DNA from: Kiritimatiellia bacterium
Lineage (GTDB): Bacteria; Verrucomicrobiota; Kiritimatiellia; RFP12; UBA1067
DNA length: 64,000 nt
Direction: 5' to 3'
Assembly: GCA_017406465.1 (NCBI GenBank)
Contig: JAFQYM010000038.1
Location: forward strand, 1 to 64,000
Made by a program: the position numbers and the translations under genes. Below the pieces are notes generated by a model. That model did no database searches and was not told the origin of the DNA. It saw only the letters and a list, made by a program, of their open reading frames with translations. Positions 26,154 through 34,430 of this stretch are shown here, piece by piece (within the stretch, counting starts at the first letter, position 1; the number at the start of each line of letters is the position of its first letter).

Positions 26154-26405
26154 CTACTCGTCAAATTCCTTCATCAACTCTTCTACAGTAACGCGCTTGG
26201 CGAGCCCAGCGCGATATTCGGCGTCGGACTGCAGGCATTCGTTGACGAACGCTTCATGGCGCATCCGCTTAAATTCGTCGGCGAACATGACGACATATTT
26301 GGGAGTATTGTTGCTTATAACCCAAACGGGGCCGTTGGCAAGGCTCTCGTTCATGACGCTCATTCCGCGCCGCTTGACTTCCTGCGCTGGAAAAGTAACA
26401 GGCAT
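26154..26405 (-). CDS. Phd/YefM-type antitoxin
   Basis: An 83-aa protein with an N-terminal Phd-like DNA-binding fold (PVTFPAQEVKRRGMSVMNESLANGPVWVISNNTPKYVVMFADEFKRM) and an acidic C-terminal helix (VTVEELMKEFDE) suited to wrapping the toxin. It is the first gene of a two-gene operon with the RelE-type toxin. The Shine-Dalgarno sequence AAGGAG precedes the start. The promoter lies within an inverted repeat (GGTGCT...AGCACC), which fits autorepression by the complex. Confidence 0.8.
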   Translation of the reverse strand: MPVTFPAQEVKRRGMSVMNESLANGPVWVISNNTPKYVVMFADEFKRMRHEAFVNECLQSDAEYRAGLAKRVTVEELMKEFDE

Positions 26406-26420
26406 GGTAGACTCCTTACT

Positions 26421-26450
26421 GGTGCTAAATTCGGTGCAAATTATAGCACC
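26421..26450 (-). promoter_or_regulatory. Promoter and autoregulatory operator of the toxin-antitoxin operon
   Basis: On the minus strand, TATAAT (26445 to 26440) is enclosed by the inverted repeat GGTGCT / AGCACC (26421-26426 and 26445-26450); a further GGTGC lies between the arms. Overlap of a palindrome with the -10 box is the usual arrangement for toxin-antitoxin autorepression. Confidence 0.6.
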
Positions 26451-26590
26451 ATTTATCCAATGCTGTCAAGAGCCTCTGGCACTACTGGGCGTGAACCTCG
26501 ATGTGGCGAGCGTGTAGTCTGCTATTCTCCTGTCTCTCCTGTTCTACCTGCTAAAAAACACCTCGGCAGAGACAGGAAAAAAGTTGAAGA

Positions 26591-26608
26591 AACTGGTTAA
26601 AACCACTC
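26591..26608. promoter_or_regulatory. 18-bp palindrome variant, operator-like, copy 3
   Basis: AACTGGTTAAAACCACTC: the left half is identical to the perfect copies and the right half is degenerate. It is 23 bp before TATAAT at 26632-26637, the same spacing as at 10256 and 13717. Confidence 0.7.
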
Positions 26609-26631
26609 GTGTGCAATTCCGGTAGATGTGG

Positions 26632-26637
26632 TATAAT
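26632..26637 (+). promoter_or_regulatory. -10 box of the chimeric glycosidase gene
   Basis: Extended -10 TGTGGTATAAT. The ATG at 26647 is 10 nt past the box, so the leader is at most about 3 nt and the message is close to leaderless. Confidence 0.6.
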
Positions 26638-26646
26638 TTCTACTTG

Positions 26647-28088
26647 ATGAGAACTGCACTTCAGACTGTTTTTGCATATTGCCTGATTTCAACGGTCGCA
26701 TGTGCCGCCGTGGCGCCGCATGCCAAGTTCGAGGACGGCATGCTTTCGAAGACGCGCCCCGCCGGCTGGCTTCAAGGCGCGTGTAGGCTTCAGGCCGAGG
26801 GCCTTACCGGTCATCCTGAGGCGTTGAGCTATCCCTACGACACTTGCCTTTGGGCGGGAACGATTCCGCGCATGGGCACGCACGGACAGGACTGGTGGCG
26901 CTACGAGCAGACCGCATACTACACCGACGGACTTCTTCGCCTCGGTTATGCTCTTGGTGACAAGACATTTATAGAGAAGGGTGAGGCGGGAGTCAACTGG
27001 ACGCTTGATAACGTTTCGCCCGAGGGTTATCTCGGGAACGCCTGCCTTTGGGATGCTAAGAACTTCAAGCTCAAGAAGGGCTACGACATGTGGCCATTCG
27101 CCGTGTTCTTCCGCGCGATGAAGGCGAAATATGACGCCACGCCGGACGAGCGTATCCCTGTCGCGCTCGCGCGCTACTTTCTGCTTTACTCAAAGGAACA
27201 CGTTTCCGAAACTCGTAACGTCGTCAACGTCGAGGGAATTCTTTGGGCGTATTCGCACACGGGCGACAAGAAGCTTCTCGAGCTCGCTGAAGAGGCGTGG
27301 TGCATGAGAAAGCCGCTACCGCCGGAATCGAAGAACGAACTCGCGCCCAAGAACTGCGCGAACAACGATGCGATCCACATGCACGGCGTAAGCTACTGCG
27401 AGGAAATGAAGGTGCCGACAGTCGCGCGCATAACCGCCGCGGCCGACGCGAAGCCCGGCATCTACAACTTTGGCCCGCTTAAGGTCACTGTCTTGAATCG
27501 TGTGCTTCCGCCTGCGAAGGACTGGAAATACTTCCTCGACTTTTGGCAGCATCCGTGGGCGGTCTCGCGCTACTTCAACGTCGAACCATTCTCGAAGGAG
27601 CACTACGCGAAGGTGGAGCCGATCTATCGTACGCTTGCGGAGTGCGGTTGCAAGGCGTTGACGACGACGCTTCTCGATCTTCCCTGGAACCACCAGTGCT
27701 ACGATGGATATTACTCCATGATCGGCAGGGTTAAGAAGGCCGACGGTTCGTGGGTCTTCGATTACAAGCTCTTCGACGAGTATGTTGAGTTTGGCAGGAA
27801 ATGCGGCCTTGGCCCTGACATTGCCTGCTACACGATGTGCCCGTGGAAGTACATGGCGACATGGAAGGAAGAGGTAACGGGGAACGGGGAACGTATCCCC
27901 CGAGCGAAGCGAGTCGCCGAAGGCGATGCCCTAGCAGGGGTGGGAATGGGGAACGGGTCGAGGAGAAGATTGCGGAGATTGCCAAGCGCTACCACTTCTT
28001 CCCGTCCGTGCGCGACCCGAGCTTTGATTTTGGCGGATTCCGCCGCGAGGTTGAATCACTTGTGAACGATTCCGCCGGCGTCGAGTGA
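26647..28088 (+). pseudogene. Chimeric glycosidase gene (DUF1680-like start, GH123-like middle), frame broken by repeats
   Basis: Start at 26647 just after the -10 box; signal peptide MRTALQTVFAYCLISTVACA. Residues about 21-255 resemble the start of DUF1680/GH127 beta-L-arabinofuranosidases (GWLQGACRLQAEGLTGH). Near residue 260 the sequence switches to a GH123/DUF4091-like segment (PLKVTVLNRVLPPAKDWKYF, DFWQHPWAVSRYF, LDLPWNHQCYDG) that stops at CPWKYMATWKEEV. From 27870 to 27960 lie GGGGAAC repeats with the 50-base element inserted. The original frame then runs through nonsense to 28065, while a different frame continues plausibly (VEEKIAEIAKRYHFFPSVRDP) to a stop at 28088. Neither enzyme is complete, so activity is doubtful. 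Confidence 0.6.
27893..27942 (-). repeat. 50-bp element, copy 2, nested in a GGGGAAC repeat
   Basis: Reverse complement of the 24011 element (ends CACCCCTGCTAGGGCATC and GGGGGATAC conserved, middle diverged). It sits between GGGGAACGGGGAAC and GGAATGGGGAACGG, that is, inside a heptamer repeat, in the broken glycosidase gene. Confidence 0.75.
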
Positions 28089-28119
28089 GAGGTAAGTAAC
28101 GACAAGTAAGGAGTGAAAA

Positions 28120-29436
28120 ATGGATAAGCACCCGGTTGAGAAAAGATATACAGTGGCCAGACTACGCCAGATTGGGGCGATGCTGTTCGTCTACGCCATA
28201 TTCTACGTGTGCCGACTTGCCTTCTCGGCGTCTAAGAAGGGGATGATAGAGCAGGGCGCCTACACGCCGACGGAAATCGGCTATGTCGGCTCGGCGATGC
28301 TTTTCGCTTACGCGATCGGCAAGATTGTCAACGGCTTCATCGCGGACCATGTTAACGTCAAGAAATACATAATGTTCGGGCTCTTTGTATCCGCGCTCGT
28401 CAACCTGCTTGTCGGCTTCCACCTTCCGGCGATGATGCTTGCGGTGATTTGGTTCGTAAACGGCTTTGCCCAGGCATCCGGCTCGCCGTGCTGCGTCGTG
28501 GCGCTTTCGCGTTGGTGGCCGAAGGAGAAGCGCGGCACCTACTACGGCATCTGGAGCTGCTCGAACAACCTGGGCGAAGTCCTCGCCTACATTGTCTCAG
28601 CTGGAATCGTAGTCTGGGTAGGCCATCATTTCGGTCCTGATTGGGCATGGAAGAGCTGCTTCTGGGGCGCAGCGTCGTTCGGTCTCGTTGGTATCGCGAC
28701 GGCGTTCTTCTTCTTTGGCAACGCGCCCGAGGACGAAGGACTGCCGCCTGTGCCTGTGGACGCGGCTGAGGCCAAGGTAGACACGACGGGCGGACAGCGA
28801 ATCGCGCTCACGACACTCGCGGTGTGGCTCATCGCGCTCGCCGGCGGGTTTTTCGCTGCGAGCCGCTACGCGATCATCGACTGGGGAATGTTCTTTCTTC
28901 AGGTTAAGAAGGGATATACCGACACGGGCGCGGCCACGATAGTCTCCATCAACTCCGTCGTCGGAGCCGTGTCGTCCGCGCTCTCCGGCATAATCTCCGA
29001 CCGCTTCTTCAGGTCGAGCCGCAAGGAACTCGCGCTTTCGGCGGGCGTCCTCAACATCGTCGCGCTATCGCTCTTCATGCTGGTGCCTGGTCATCATGTG
29101 TGGATCGACGTCTTGGCGATGGTGTTCTTCGGCTTTGCGGTAGGCATCTTGCTGACCTTCCTCGGCGGGCTCATGGCGATCGACTACGTGCCAAAATGTG
29201 CCGCGGGCGCGGCCTTGGGCATCGCGGGCATGGGCAACTACATCGGCGCCGGCATACAGTCCGTCGTGTCTGGCTATCTCATCAACCGAGCCGAGGACGG
29301 TACGGCGTCGCTCGCAGGCGTCACCTTCGGCAACGGCTACACTTTGGACTATCTTGCGATTTTCTGGATCGGAATGGCCACGCTTTCGGTTATGTGCGTC
29401 ATTGCCGCAGGAAAGGGAAGAAAAAACAGAGAATGA
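28120..29436 (+). CDS. MFS transporter, organophosphate:phosphate antiporter (UhpC/GlpT) type
   Basis: Inner-membrane carrier with 12 predicted membrane segments. The N-terminal block (VYAIFYVCRLAFSASKKGM, then GYVGSAMLFAYAIGKIVNGFIADHVNVK) is characteristic of the GlpT/UhpT/UhpC family, which exchanges sugar phosphates or glycerol-3-phosphate for phosphate or acts as a sugar phosphate sensor. Length 438 aa is typical. The ribosome site AAGGAG precedes the ATG. The substrate cannot be told from sequence. It stands ahead of the uronate operon, so a sugar-derived solute is likely. Confidence 0.82.
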   Translation: MDKHPVEKRYTVARLRQIGAMLFVYAIFYVCRLAFSASKKGMIEQGAYTPTEIGYVGSAMLFAYAIGKIVNGFIADHVNVKKYIMFGLFVSALVNLLVGFHLPAMMLAVIWFVNGFAQASGSPCCVVALSRWWPKEKRGTYYGIWSCSNNLGEVLAYIVSAGIVVWVGHHFGPDWAWKSCFWGAASFGLVGIATAFFFFGNAPEDEGLPPVPVDAAEAKVDTTGGQRIALTTLAVWLIALAGGFFAASRYAIIDWGMFFLQVKKGYTDTGAATIVSINSVVGAVSSALSGIISDRFFRSSRKELALSAGVLNIVALSLFMLVPGHHVWIDVLAMVFFGFAVGILLTFLGGLMAIDYVPKCAAGAALGIAGMGNYIGAGIQSVVSGYLINRAEDGTASLAGVTFGNGYTLDYLAIFWIGMATLSVMCVIAAGKGRKNRE

Positions 29437-29467
29437 TTCGGGGTGGCGGCGGGTGGCTCATATTTGG

Positions 29468-29473
29468 TATAAT
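29468..29473 (+). promoter_or_regulatory. -10 box of the uronate operon, leaderless
   Basis: Extended -10 TTTGGTATAAT, with TATAAT at 29468-29473. The ATG at 29480 lies exactly where transcription should start (6 nt between), so the operon's first message appears leaderless. Confidence 0.65.
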
Positions 29474-29479
29474 TAACAC

Positions 29480-30985
29480 ATGAACGAAAATCAAACCTCA
29501 AGGATGTCCAATTTTCGCTGGGTCATCTGTGCGTTGCTGTTTTTTGCAACTACCGTAAACTACCTTGACCGTCAGGTCCTGTCACTCACGTGGAAGGACT
29601 TCATCTCGCCCGAGTTCAACTGGACCGACAACGACTACGGCACGATCACGGCGGTGTTTTCGATTATATACGCCTTGTGCAACCTCTTCGCCGGCAAGTT
29701 CATCGACAAGCTCGGGACGAAGAAGGGGTATCTGTGGGCGATCTTCATCTGGTCTCTGGGCGCGTGCCTCCATGCGGCGTGCGGCGTCGGCACTTCCGTG
29801 CTCAAGGCCGCCGGCTTTGTCGCCATGATGGGCATCACCGCGTCCGTCTGGCTCTTCCTCGCGTGCCGCGCGGTGCTCGCGCTCGGCGAGGCCGGCAACT
29901 TCCCGGCGGCGATAAAGGTGACGGCCGAATACTTCCCCAAGAAAGACCGCGCGTTCGCGACCTCGATCTTCAACTCCGGCTCTTCCGTCGGCGCACTTGC
30001 CGCGCCGCTCACGATTCCGATCATCGCGAAGTTCTGGGGCTGGGAGATGGCGTTCATCGTCATCGGTGCGCTCGGCTTTGTCTGGATGGGGTTCTGGGTG
30101 TGGCTCTACAAGAAGCCCGAAAATGAACGGTACTGGTTTAATTGGCGCTTTAAATACGAATACGATGACGGACGAACGGAAAGTGGTGTCGGACATTGTT
30201 GTGTTCTGATGAACAAGGCCGAACTTGATTATGTGAGCCAAGACGAGTGTGATTCAGTCACCGCTAATGTAGACTCCAAATCGCCTATCCCCTCCAGCAA
30301 CGAGCCTAAGATCAGCTACCTCAAGGCGTTCTCGCTGCGCCAGACGTGGGCGCTCGTCCTCGGCCGGTTCCTCACCGACGGCGTGTGGTGGTTCTTCCTC
30401 TTCTGGACGCCCGGCTACCTCAGCGACCAGTTCGGCTACAAGAGCTCGTCCGGAATGGGCATGGCGCTCATCTTCACGCTCTACGCGATCGTCACGTTCG
30501 TCTCGATCTACCTCTGCAAGATCCCGACCTACATGGTCGACAAGCGCGGGATGAACGCCTACGAGGGACGCATGGTCGCGATGTTCATCTTCGCGTGCTT
30601 CCCGCTCCTCGCGCTCGGCGCACAGCCGCTCGGCACGGTCTCCGCGTGGTTCCCGGCGATCCTCATCGGCCTCGCTTGCGCTGGTCACCAGGCGTGGAGC
30701 GCGAACGTCTACTCCGTCGTCGGCGACATGTTCCCGAAGTCGACGATCGGTACCTTGACCGGCATCGCGCAGTTCGCGGCGGGCTGCGGCAGCTTCATGG
30801 TGAACAAGTGCGCGGGCAAGCTCTTTACATACGCGGCGGAACAGGGCGATGCGTTCGCGTTCTGCGGCTACACCGGCAAGCCCGCCGGATACATGATTCT
30901 CTTTAGCTATTGCGCCGTCGCCTACATTGTCGGCTGGTGCTTTATGAAGGGCCTCGTGCCGCACTACAAGAAGGTTGAGCTGTAA
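29480..30985 (+). CDS. MFS transporter, hexuronate (ExuT) family
   Basis: Anion:cation symporter family carrier, probably importing galacturonate, glucuronate or a related sugar acid. Family features: RWVICALLFFATTVNYLDRQVLSL, the first loop GTKKGYLWAIFIWSLGA, and ALGEAGNFPAAIKVTAEYFPKKDRA. Length 501 aa exceeds the usual 430-470 because of a loop of about 60 residues after KKPENERYWFN. That loop is encoded by A+T-richer DNA (about 30125-30300) and contains an unusual Cys pair (GHCCV). It is first in an operon with KDG kinase, 6-phosphogluconate dehydrogenase, a HAD phosphatase and a LarA-type racemase. Confidence 0.82.
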   Translation: MNENQTSRMSNFRWVICALLFFATTVNYLDRQVLSLTWKDFISPEFNWTDNDYGTITAVFSIIYALCNLFAGKFIDKLGTKKGYLWAIFIWSLGACLHAACGVGTSVLKAAGFVAMMGITASVWLFLACRAVLALGEAGNFPAAIKVTAEYFPKKDRAFATSIFNSGSSVGALAAPLTIPIIAKFWGWEMAFIVIGALGFVWMGFWVWLYKKPENERYWFNWRFKYEYDDGRTESGVGHCCVLMNKAELDYVSQDECDSVTANVDSKSPIPSSNEPKISYLKAFSLRQTWALVLGRFLTDGVWWFFLFWTPGYLSDQFGYKSSSGMGMALIFTLYAIVTFVSIYLCKIPTYMVDKRGMNAYEGRMVAMFIFACFPLLALGAQPLGTVSAWFPAILIGLACAGHQAWSANVYSVVGDMFPKSTIGTLTGIAQFAAGCGSFMVNKCAGKLFTYAAEQGDAFAFCGYTGKPAGYMILFSYCAVAYIVGWCFMKGLVPHYKKVEL

Positions 30986-30995
30986 AGGAGAGAGC

Positions 30996-32069
30996 ATGAA
31001 AGTCAAGAAAAACGCAAAATACGCCGTGGCATGCGTGTCTTCCATGGGGCTTCGCATAACCCCCGAAAACCGCATGGCGGTCCACAACTCGAATCGTTTC
31101 TACCTTCAGGCGACGAGTGCCGAGACGAATGTCCTCAACGTGACCAGCTCCCTCGGGCGCGAATGCCTTGTGCTGACGCGTTTCGTCGAGGGTTCGCCGA
31201 TGGCGGCGTTCATCAAGGCGCAGCTGCGCTCGCGCAACATCGCGTACGTCGGGCCCGACGTGCCGCAGGGCGGGCCGTGGGGTTTCCGCCACCAGTTCAA
31301 CATCGCAGACTCCGGCTTTGGTCTCAGAGCGCCTCGCGTGTGGAACGACCGAGCCGGTGAAGTCGGCCGCACGCTTGACGCGAAGGACTACGACACGAAG
31401 AAGCTCTTCGGCAAGGACGGGGTCCAGGTGCTGCACCTCTCTGGCCTCATCGCCGCGATGTCGCCCGAGACGACGAAGTGCTGCCTCAAGCTCGCCGCCG
31501 ACGCGAAGAAGTACGGTGTGCTGGTTAGCTTCGACCTCAACTACCGCGCGACGTTCTGGAAGGGCCGCGAGGCGGAACTTTCCAAGGCGTTCCACAAGAT
31601 CGCCTCGGTCGCCGACATCCTCGTCGGAAACGAGGAGGATTTCCAGCTGTGCCTGGGATTCAAGGGACCGGAAGCCGGCGGCAAGGACCTCAAGGGCAAG
31701 ATCGACCGCTTCAAGGAGATGATACTCCAGGTGACGAAGAAGTATCCGAACGCGAAGATGTACGGCACGACGCTCCGCCAGGTCGTTGCAGCGGACGAGC
31801 ACCTCTGGGGCGCGATTGTATACGCCGGCGGCAAGTTCTACGTCGAGGAGCCGCGCACGATTCAGGTGCTGGACCGCATTGGAGGCGGCGACGGCTTCAC
31901 GGGCGGTCTTCTCTACGGCGTCGTCAACGGCTGGAGCGCCGAGAAGTGCCTCCAGTTCGGCTGGGCGTCTGGCGTGATGGCGGCGAGCTCGCTGAACGAC
32001 TATGCGGAGCCCGCAGACGAGAAGCAGGTGTGGGACGTGTACGCTGGTAACGCGCGCGTCCAGCGCTGA
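30996..32069 (+). CDS. kdgK: 2-dehydro-3-deoxygluconokinase (KDG kinase), PfkB family
   Basis: Phosphorylates 2-keto-3-deoxygluconate to KDPG in uronate and pectin catabolism. The start at 30996 is fixed by AAAGGAG upstream. KDG-kinase-like features are VSFDLNYRATFWKG near residue 170, the PfkB signature DRIGGGDGFTGGLLYG near 289 with the catalytic Asp in GGGDGF, and the C-terminal NDYAEPADEKQVWDVYAGNARVQR-type ending. Length 357 aa is normal. No KDPG aldolase gene is seen in the window, so the next step must be encoded elsewhere. It is the second gene of the uronate operon. Confidence 0.85.
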   Translation: MKVKKNAKYAVACVSSMGLRITPENRMAVHNSNRFYLQATSAETNVLNVTSSLGRECLVLTRFVEGSPMAAFIKAQLRSRNIAYVGPDVPQGGPWGFRHQFNIADSGFGLRAPRVWNDRAGEVGRTLDAKDYDTKKLFGKDGVQVLHLSGLIAAMSPETTKCCLKLAADAKKYGVLVSFDLNYRATFWKGREAELSKAFHKIASVADILVGNEEDFQLCLGFKGPEAGGKDLKGKIDRFKEMILQVTKKYPNAKMYGTTLRQVVAADEHLWGAIVYAGGKFYVEEPRTIQVLDRIGGGDGFTGGLLYGVVNGWSAEKCLQFGWASGVMAASSLNDYAEPADEKQVWDVYAGNARVQR

Positions 32070-32085
32070 CAGGAAAAGGAGAGAG

Positions 32086-33537
32086 ATGAAAAAAGCAGAC
32101 ATCGGTTTGATCGGGCTTGCCGTGATGGGCGAGAACCTGATCATGAACATGGAGTCGAAGGGCTTTACCGTGGCGTGTTTCAATCGCACGACCTCGAAGG
32201 TCGACGCATTCGTCGAGGGCCGCGCCAAGGGCAAGAACATCATCGGCTGCCATTCCATCCAGGAACTCGCCGATAGTCTCGAGAAGCCCCGCAAGGTCTT
32301 CTGCATGGTCAAGGCGGGATCGGCGGTCGACGCGATGATCGAGGAGCTTCTGAAGGTCCTCGAGCCCGGCGATATCATAATCGACGGCGGCAACAGCCAC
32401 TTCCCCGACACCATCCGGCGCACCAAGTACGTGGAGTCAAAAGGGCTCCTTTACGTCGGCACGGGGGTTTCCGGCGGCGAGGAAGGTGCGCTTAAGGGAC
32501 CGTCGATGATGCCAGGCGGCTCGCCGGCGGCCTGGCCGTTCGTCAAGCCGATCTTCCAGGGGATCTGCGCAAAGGTCGAGGACGGCTCGCCGTGCTGCGA
32601 CTGGGTCGGGGAGAACGGAGCCGGACACTTCGTCAAGATGGTTCACAACGGCATCGAGTACGGCGACATGCAGCTCATCTGCGAGAGCTACCAGCTCATG
32701 CGCGATCTCCTTGGGATGTCCGACGACGAGATGCACGAGGTCTTCAAGAAATGGAACACAACCGAGCTCGACTCGTATCTCATCGAGATCACCCGCGACA
32801 TCCTCGCGTTCAAGGACGAGGACGGCTCGCCGATCGTCGAGAAGATCCTCGACACGGCGGGGCAGAAGGGCACCGGTAAGTGGACCGGCATCGCGGCGCT
32901 CGACGAGGGCGTGCCGCTCACGCTCATAGGCGAGGCCGTGTTCGCACGGTGCCTGTCGGCGATGAAGGCCGACCGCGTGGAAGCCGCCAAGGCGTACGGC
33001 CGCAAGATTCCTGCGTTCACCGGCGATAAGGCGGAGTTCGTGGAGGCCATACGCCAGGCTCTCTACGCCTCGAAGATCGTGTCCTACGCGCAGGGATACA
33101 CGCTGATGCGCACTGCGGCGAAGACGTACGGATGGAACCTCAACTACGGCGGCATCGCGCTTATGTGGCGCGGCGGCTGCATTATACGCTCGGTCTTCCT
33201 CGGCAAGATTAAGGAGGCGTACGACAAGAACCCGCAGCTTTCGAACCTGCTTCTTGACCCGTATTTCAAGGGGACGGTGGAGAAGCTCGTCCCGGCGTGG
33301 CGCAAGGTCGCGTCTGCGGCGCTCCAGTACGGCATCCCGGCGCCGACCATGACTTCGGCGCTCAGCTACTTTGACGGCTACACGACCGAGCGCCTTCCGG
33401 CGAACCTCCTGCAGGCGCAGCGCGACTACTTCGGCGCGCACACGTACGAGCGCCTCGACAGGCCGCGCGGCGAGTTCTTCCACACAAACTGGACGGGACA
33501 TGGCGGCAGCACTTCTGCCGCAACCTACAATGCATGA
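32086..33537 (+). CDS. gnd: 6-phosphogluconate dehydrogenase, decarboxylating
   Basis: Oxidises 6-phosphogluconate to ribulose 5-phosphate and CO2 with NADP. The start at 32086 follows AAAAGGAGAGAG. Family motifs: GLAVMGENLIMNMESKGF near residues 10-27 (dinucleotide binding), GGNSHFPDT near 104, SGGEEGALKGPSMMPGG near 130 and GENGAGHFVKMVHNGIEYGD near 175 with the catalytic Lys. The C-terminal helical domain is complete (RRGEFFHTNWTG-type ending). Length 483 aa is in the usual range. Its place beside KDG kinase is unusual and suggests a sugar-acid route entering the pentose phosphate pathway. Confidence 0.92.
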   Translation: MKKADIGLIGLAVMGENLIMNMESKGFTVACFNRTTSKVDAFVEGRAKGKNIIGCHSIQELADSLEKPRKVFCMVKAGSAVDAMIEELLKVLEPGDIIIDGGNSHFPDTIRRTKYVESKGLLYVGTGVSGGEEGALKGPSMMPGGSPAAWPFVKPIFQGICAKVEDGSPCCDWVGENGAGHFVKMVHNGIEYGDMQLICESYQLMRDLLGMSDDEMHEVFKKWNTTELDSYLIEITRDILAFKDEDGSPIVEKILDTAGQKGTGKWTGIAALDEGVPLTLIGEAVFARCLSAMKADRVEAAKAYGRKIPAFTGDKAEFVEAIRQALYASKIVSYAQGYTLMRTAAKTYGWNLNYGGIALMWRGGCIIRSVFLGKIKEAYDKNPQLSNLLLDPYFKGTVEKLVPAWRKVASAALQYGIPAPTMTSALSYFDGYTTERLPANLLQAQRDYFGAHTYERLDRPRGEFFHTNWTGHGGSTSAATYNA

Positions 33538-34430
33538 GCGGGGCGGACGCAACGAGGAAAGGTCCTGACGGCATGGGCGAGATACGCATCATCGCGCTCG
33601 ACCTTGACGGCACGTTGCTCGATTCCGACAAGAATCTCCCTGCCGCCAACCGCGCCGCGCTTGAACGCGCGGCGGAGGCCGGTATCCATATCGTCCCTAC
33701 GACGGGGAGGTTCTTCGGCATGATGCCGCAGGCCGTACGCGACCTTCCGTTCGTCCGCTACGCGATAACCATAAACGGGGCGCAGGTGTACGACCGCGAG
33801 ACGGACTCGGCGATCGTGCGCGACGAGATACCCCTTGCGACGGCGCTTGAGGTAATGGAGATACTCGACGGATGCGACGTTGTGTACGACTGCTACCGCG
33901 GCAACTGGGGGTGGATGACGGCGTCGCATCAGGACAGAGCCGAGGCGTACGCCACGAACGTCCACTACCTCAAGATGGTGCGCGAGTTCCGCAATCCCGT
34001 CCCGGACCTCAAGACGCACCTCCGCAGCACTACTGCGGACGGAGACGTCCAGAAGATCATGTTGTTCGCGAGGAAGGACGATCCGGAAGCGGCGGCGGCG
34101 ACGCTTGATGCCGTGAGGCGGGCCGTGTCCGAGCGCTTCCCGGAAATACGGGCTACGTCTTCGACATGGAACAACATCGAGCTGAACATTGCCTCTGCCC
34201 ACAAGGGCAACGCGCTCAGGCGTTTTGCGCAGCATCTTGGGCTTGGTCTCGAGAACTGCATGGCGTTCGGCGACGGTATGAACGACTTTACGATGGTGGA
34301 GGCGGCGGGCCTTGGAGTGGCGATGGAGAACGCCGATCCCGAGGTGAAGCGCGTCGCCAAGTACGTTGCGCCGTCGAACGACGACTGCGGCGTGGCGAAA
34401 GGAATTGAAAAATGGATATTTTCAAGATAG
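33534..34430 (+). CDS. HAD-IIB (Cof-type) sugar phosphatase
   Basis: Haloacid-dehalogenase-family phosphatase, probably acting on a sugar phosphate. Motif I is ALDLDGTLLDSD, motif II TTGR, and motifs III/IV AHKGNALRRF and FGDGMNDFTMVEAAG. The C2-type cap lies between. The ATGA at 33534 overlaps the stop of gnd. The Met at 33573, with GAGGAAAGG upstream and the domain starting directly after it, is an equally good or better start and gives 285 aa. It overlaps the next gene by 19 bases. It may clear a phosphorylated intermediate of the operon's pathway. Confidence 0.82.
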   Translation: MSGADATRKGPDGMGEIRIIALDLDGTLLDSDKNLPAANRAALERAAEAGIHIVPTTGRFFGMMPQAVRDLPFVRYAITINGAQVYDRETDSAIVRDEIPLATALEVMEILDGCDVVYDCYRGNWGWMTASHQDRAEAYATNVHYLKMVREFRNPVPDLKTHLRSTTADGDVQKIMLFARKDDPEAAAATLDAVRRAVSERFPEIRATSSTWNNIELNIASAHKGNALRRFAQHLGLGLENCMAFGDGMNDFTMVEAAGLGVAMENADPEVKRVAKYVAPSNDDCGVAKGIEKWIFSR

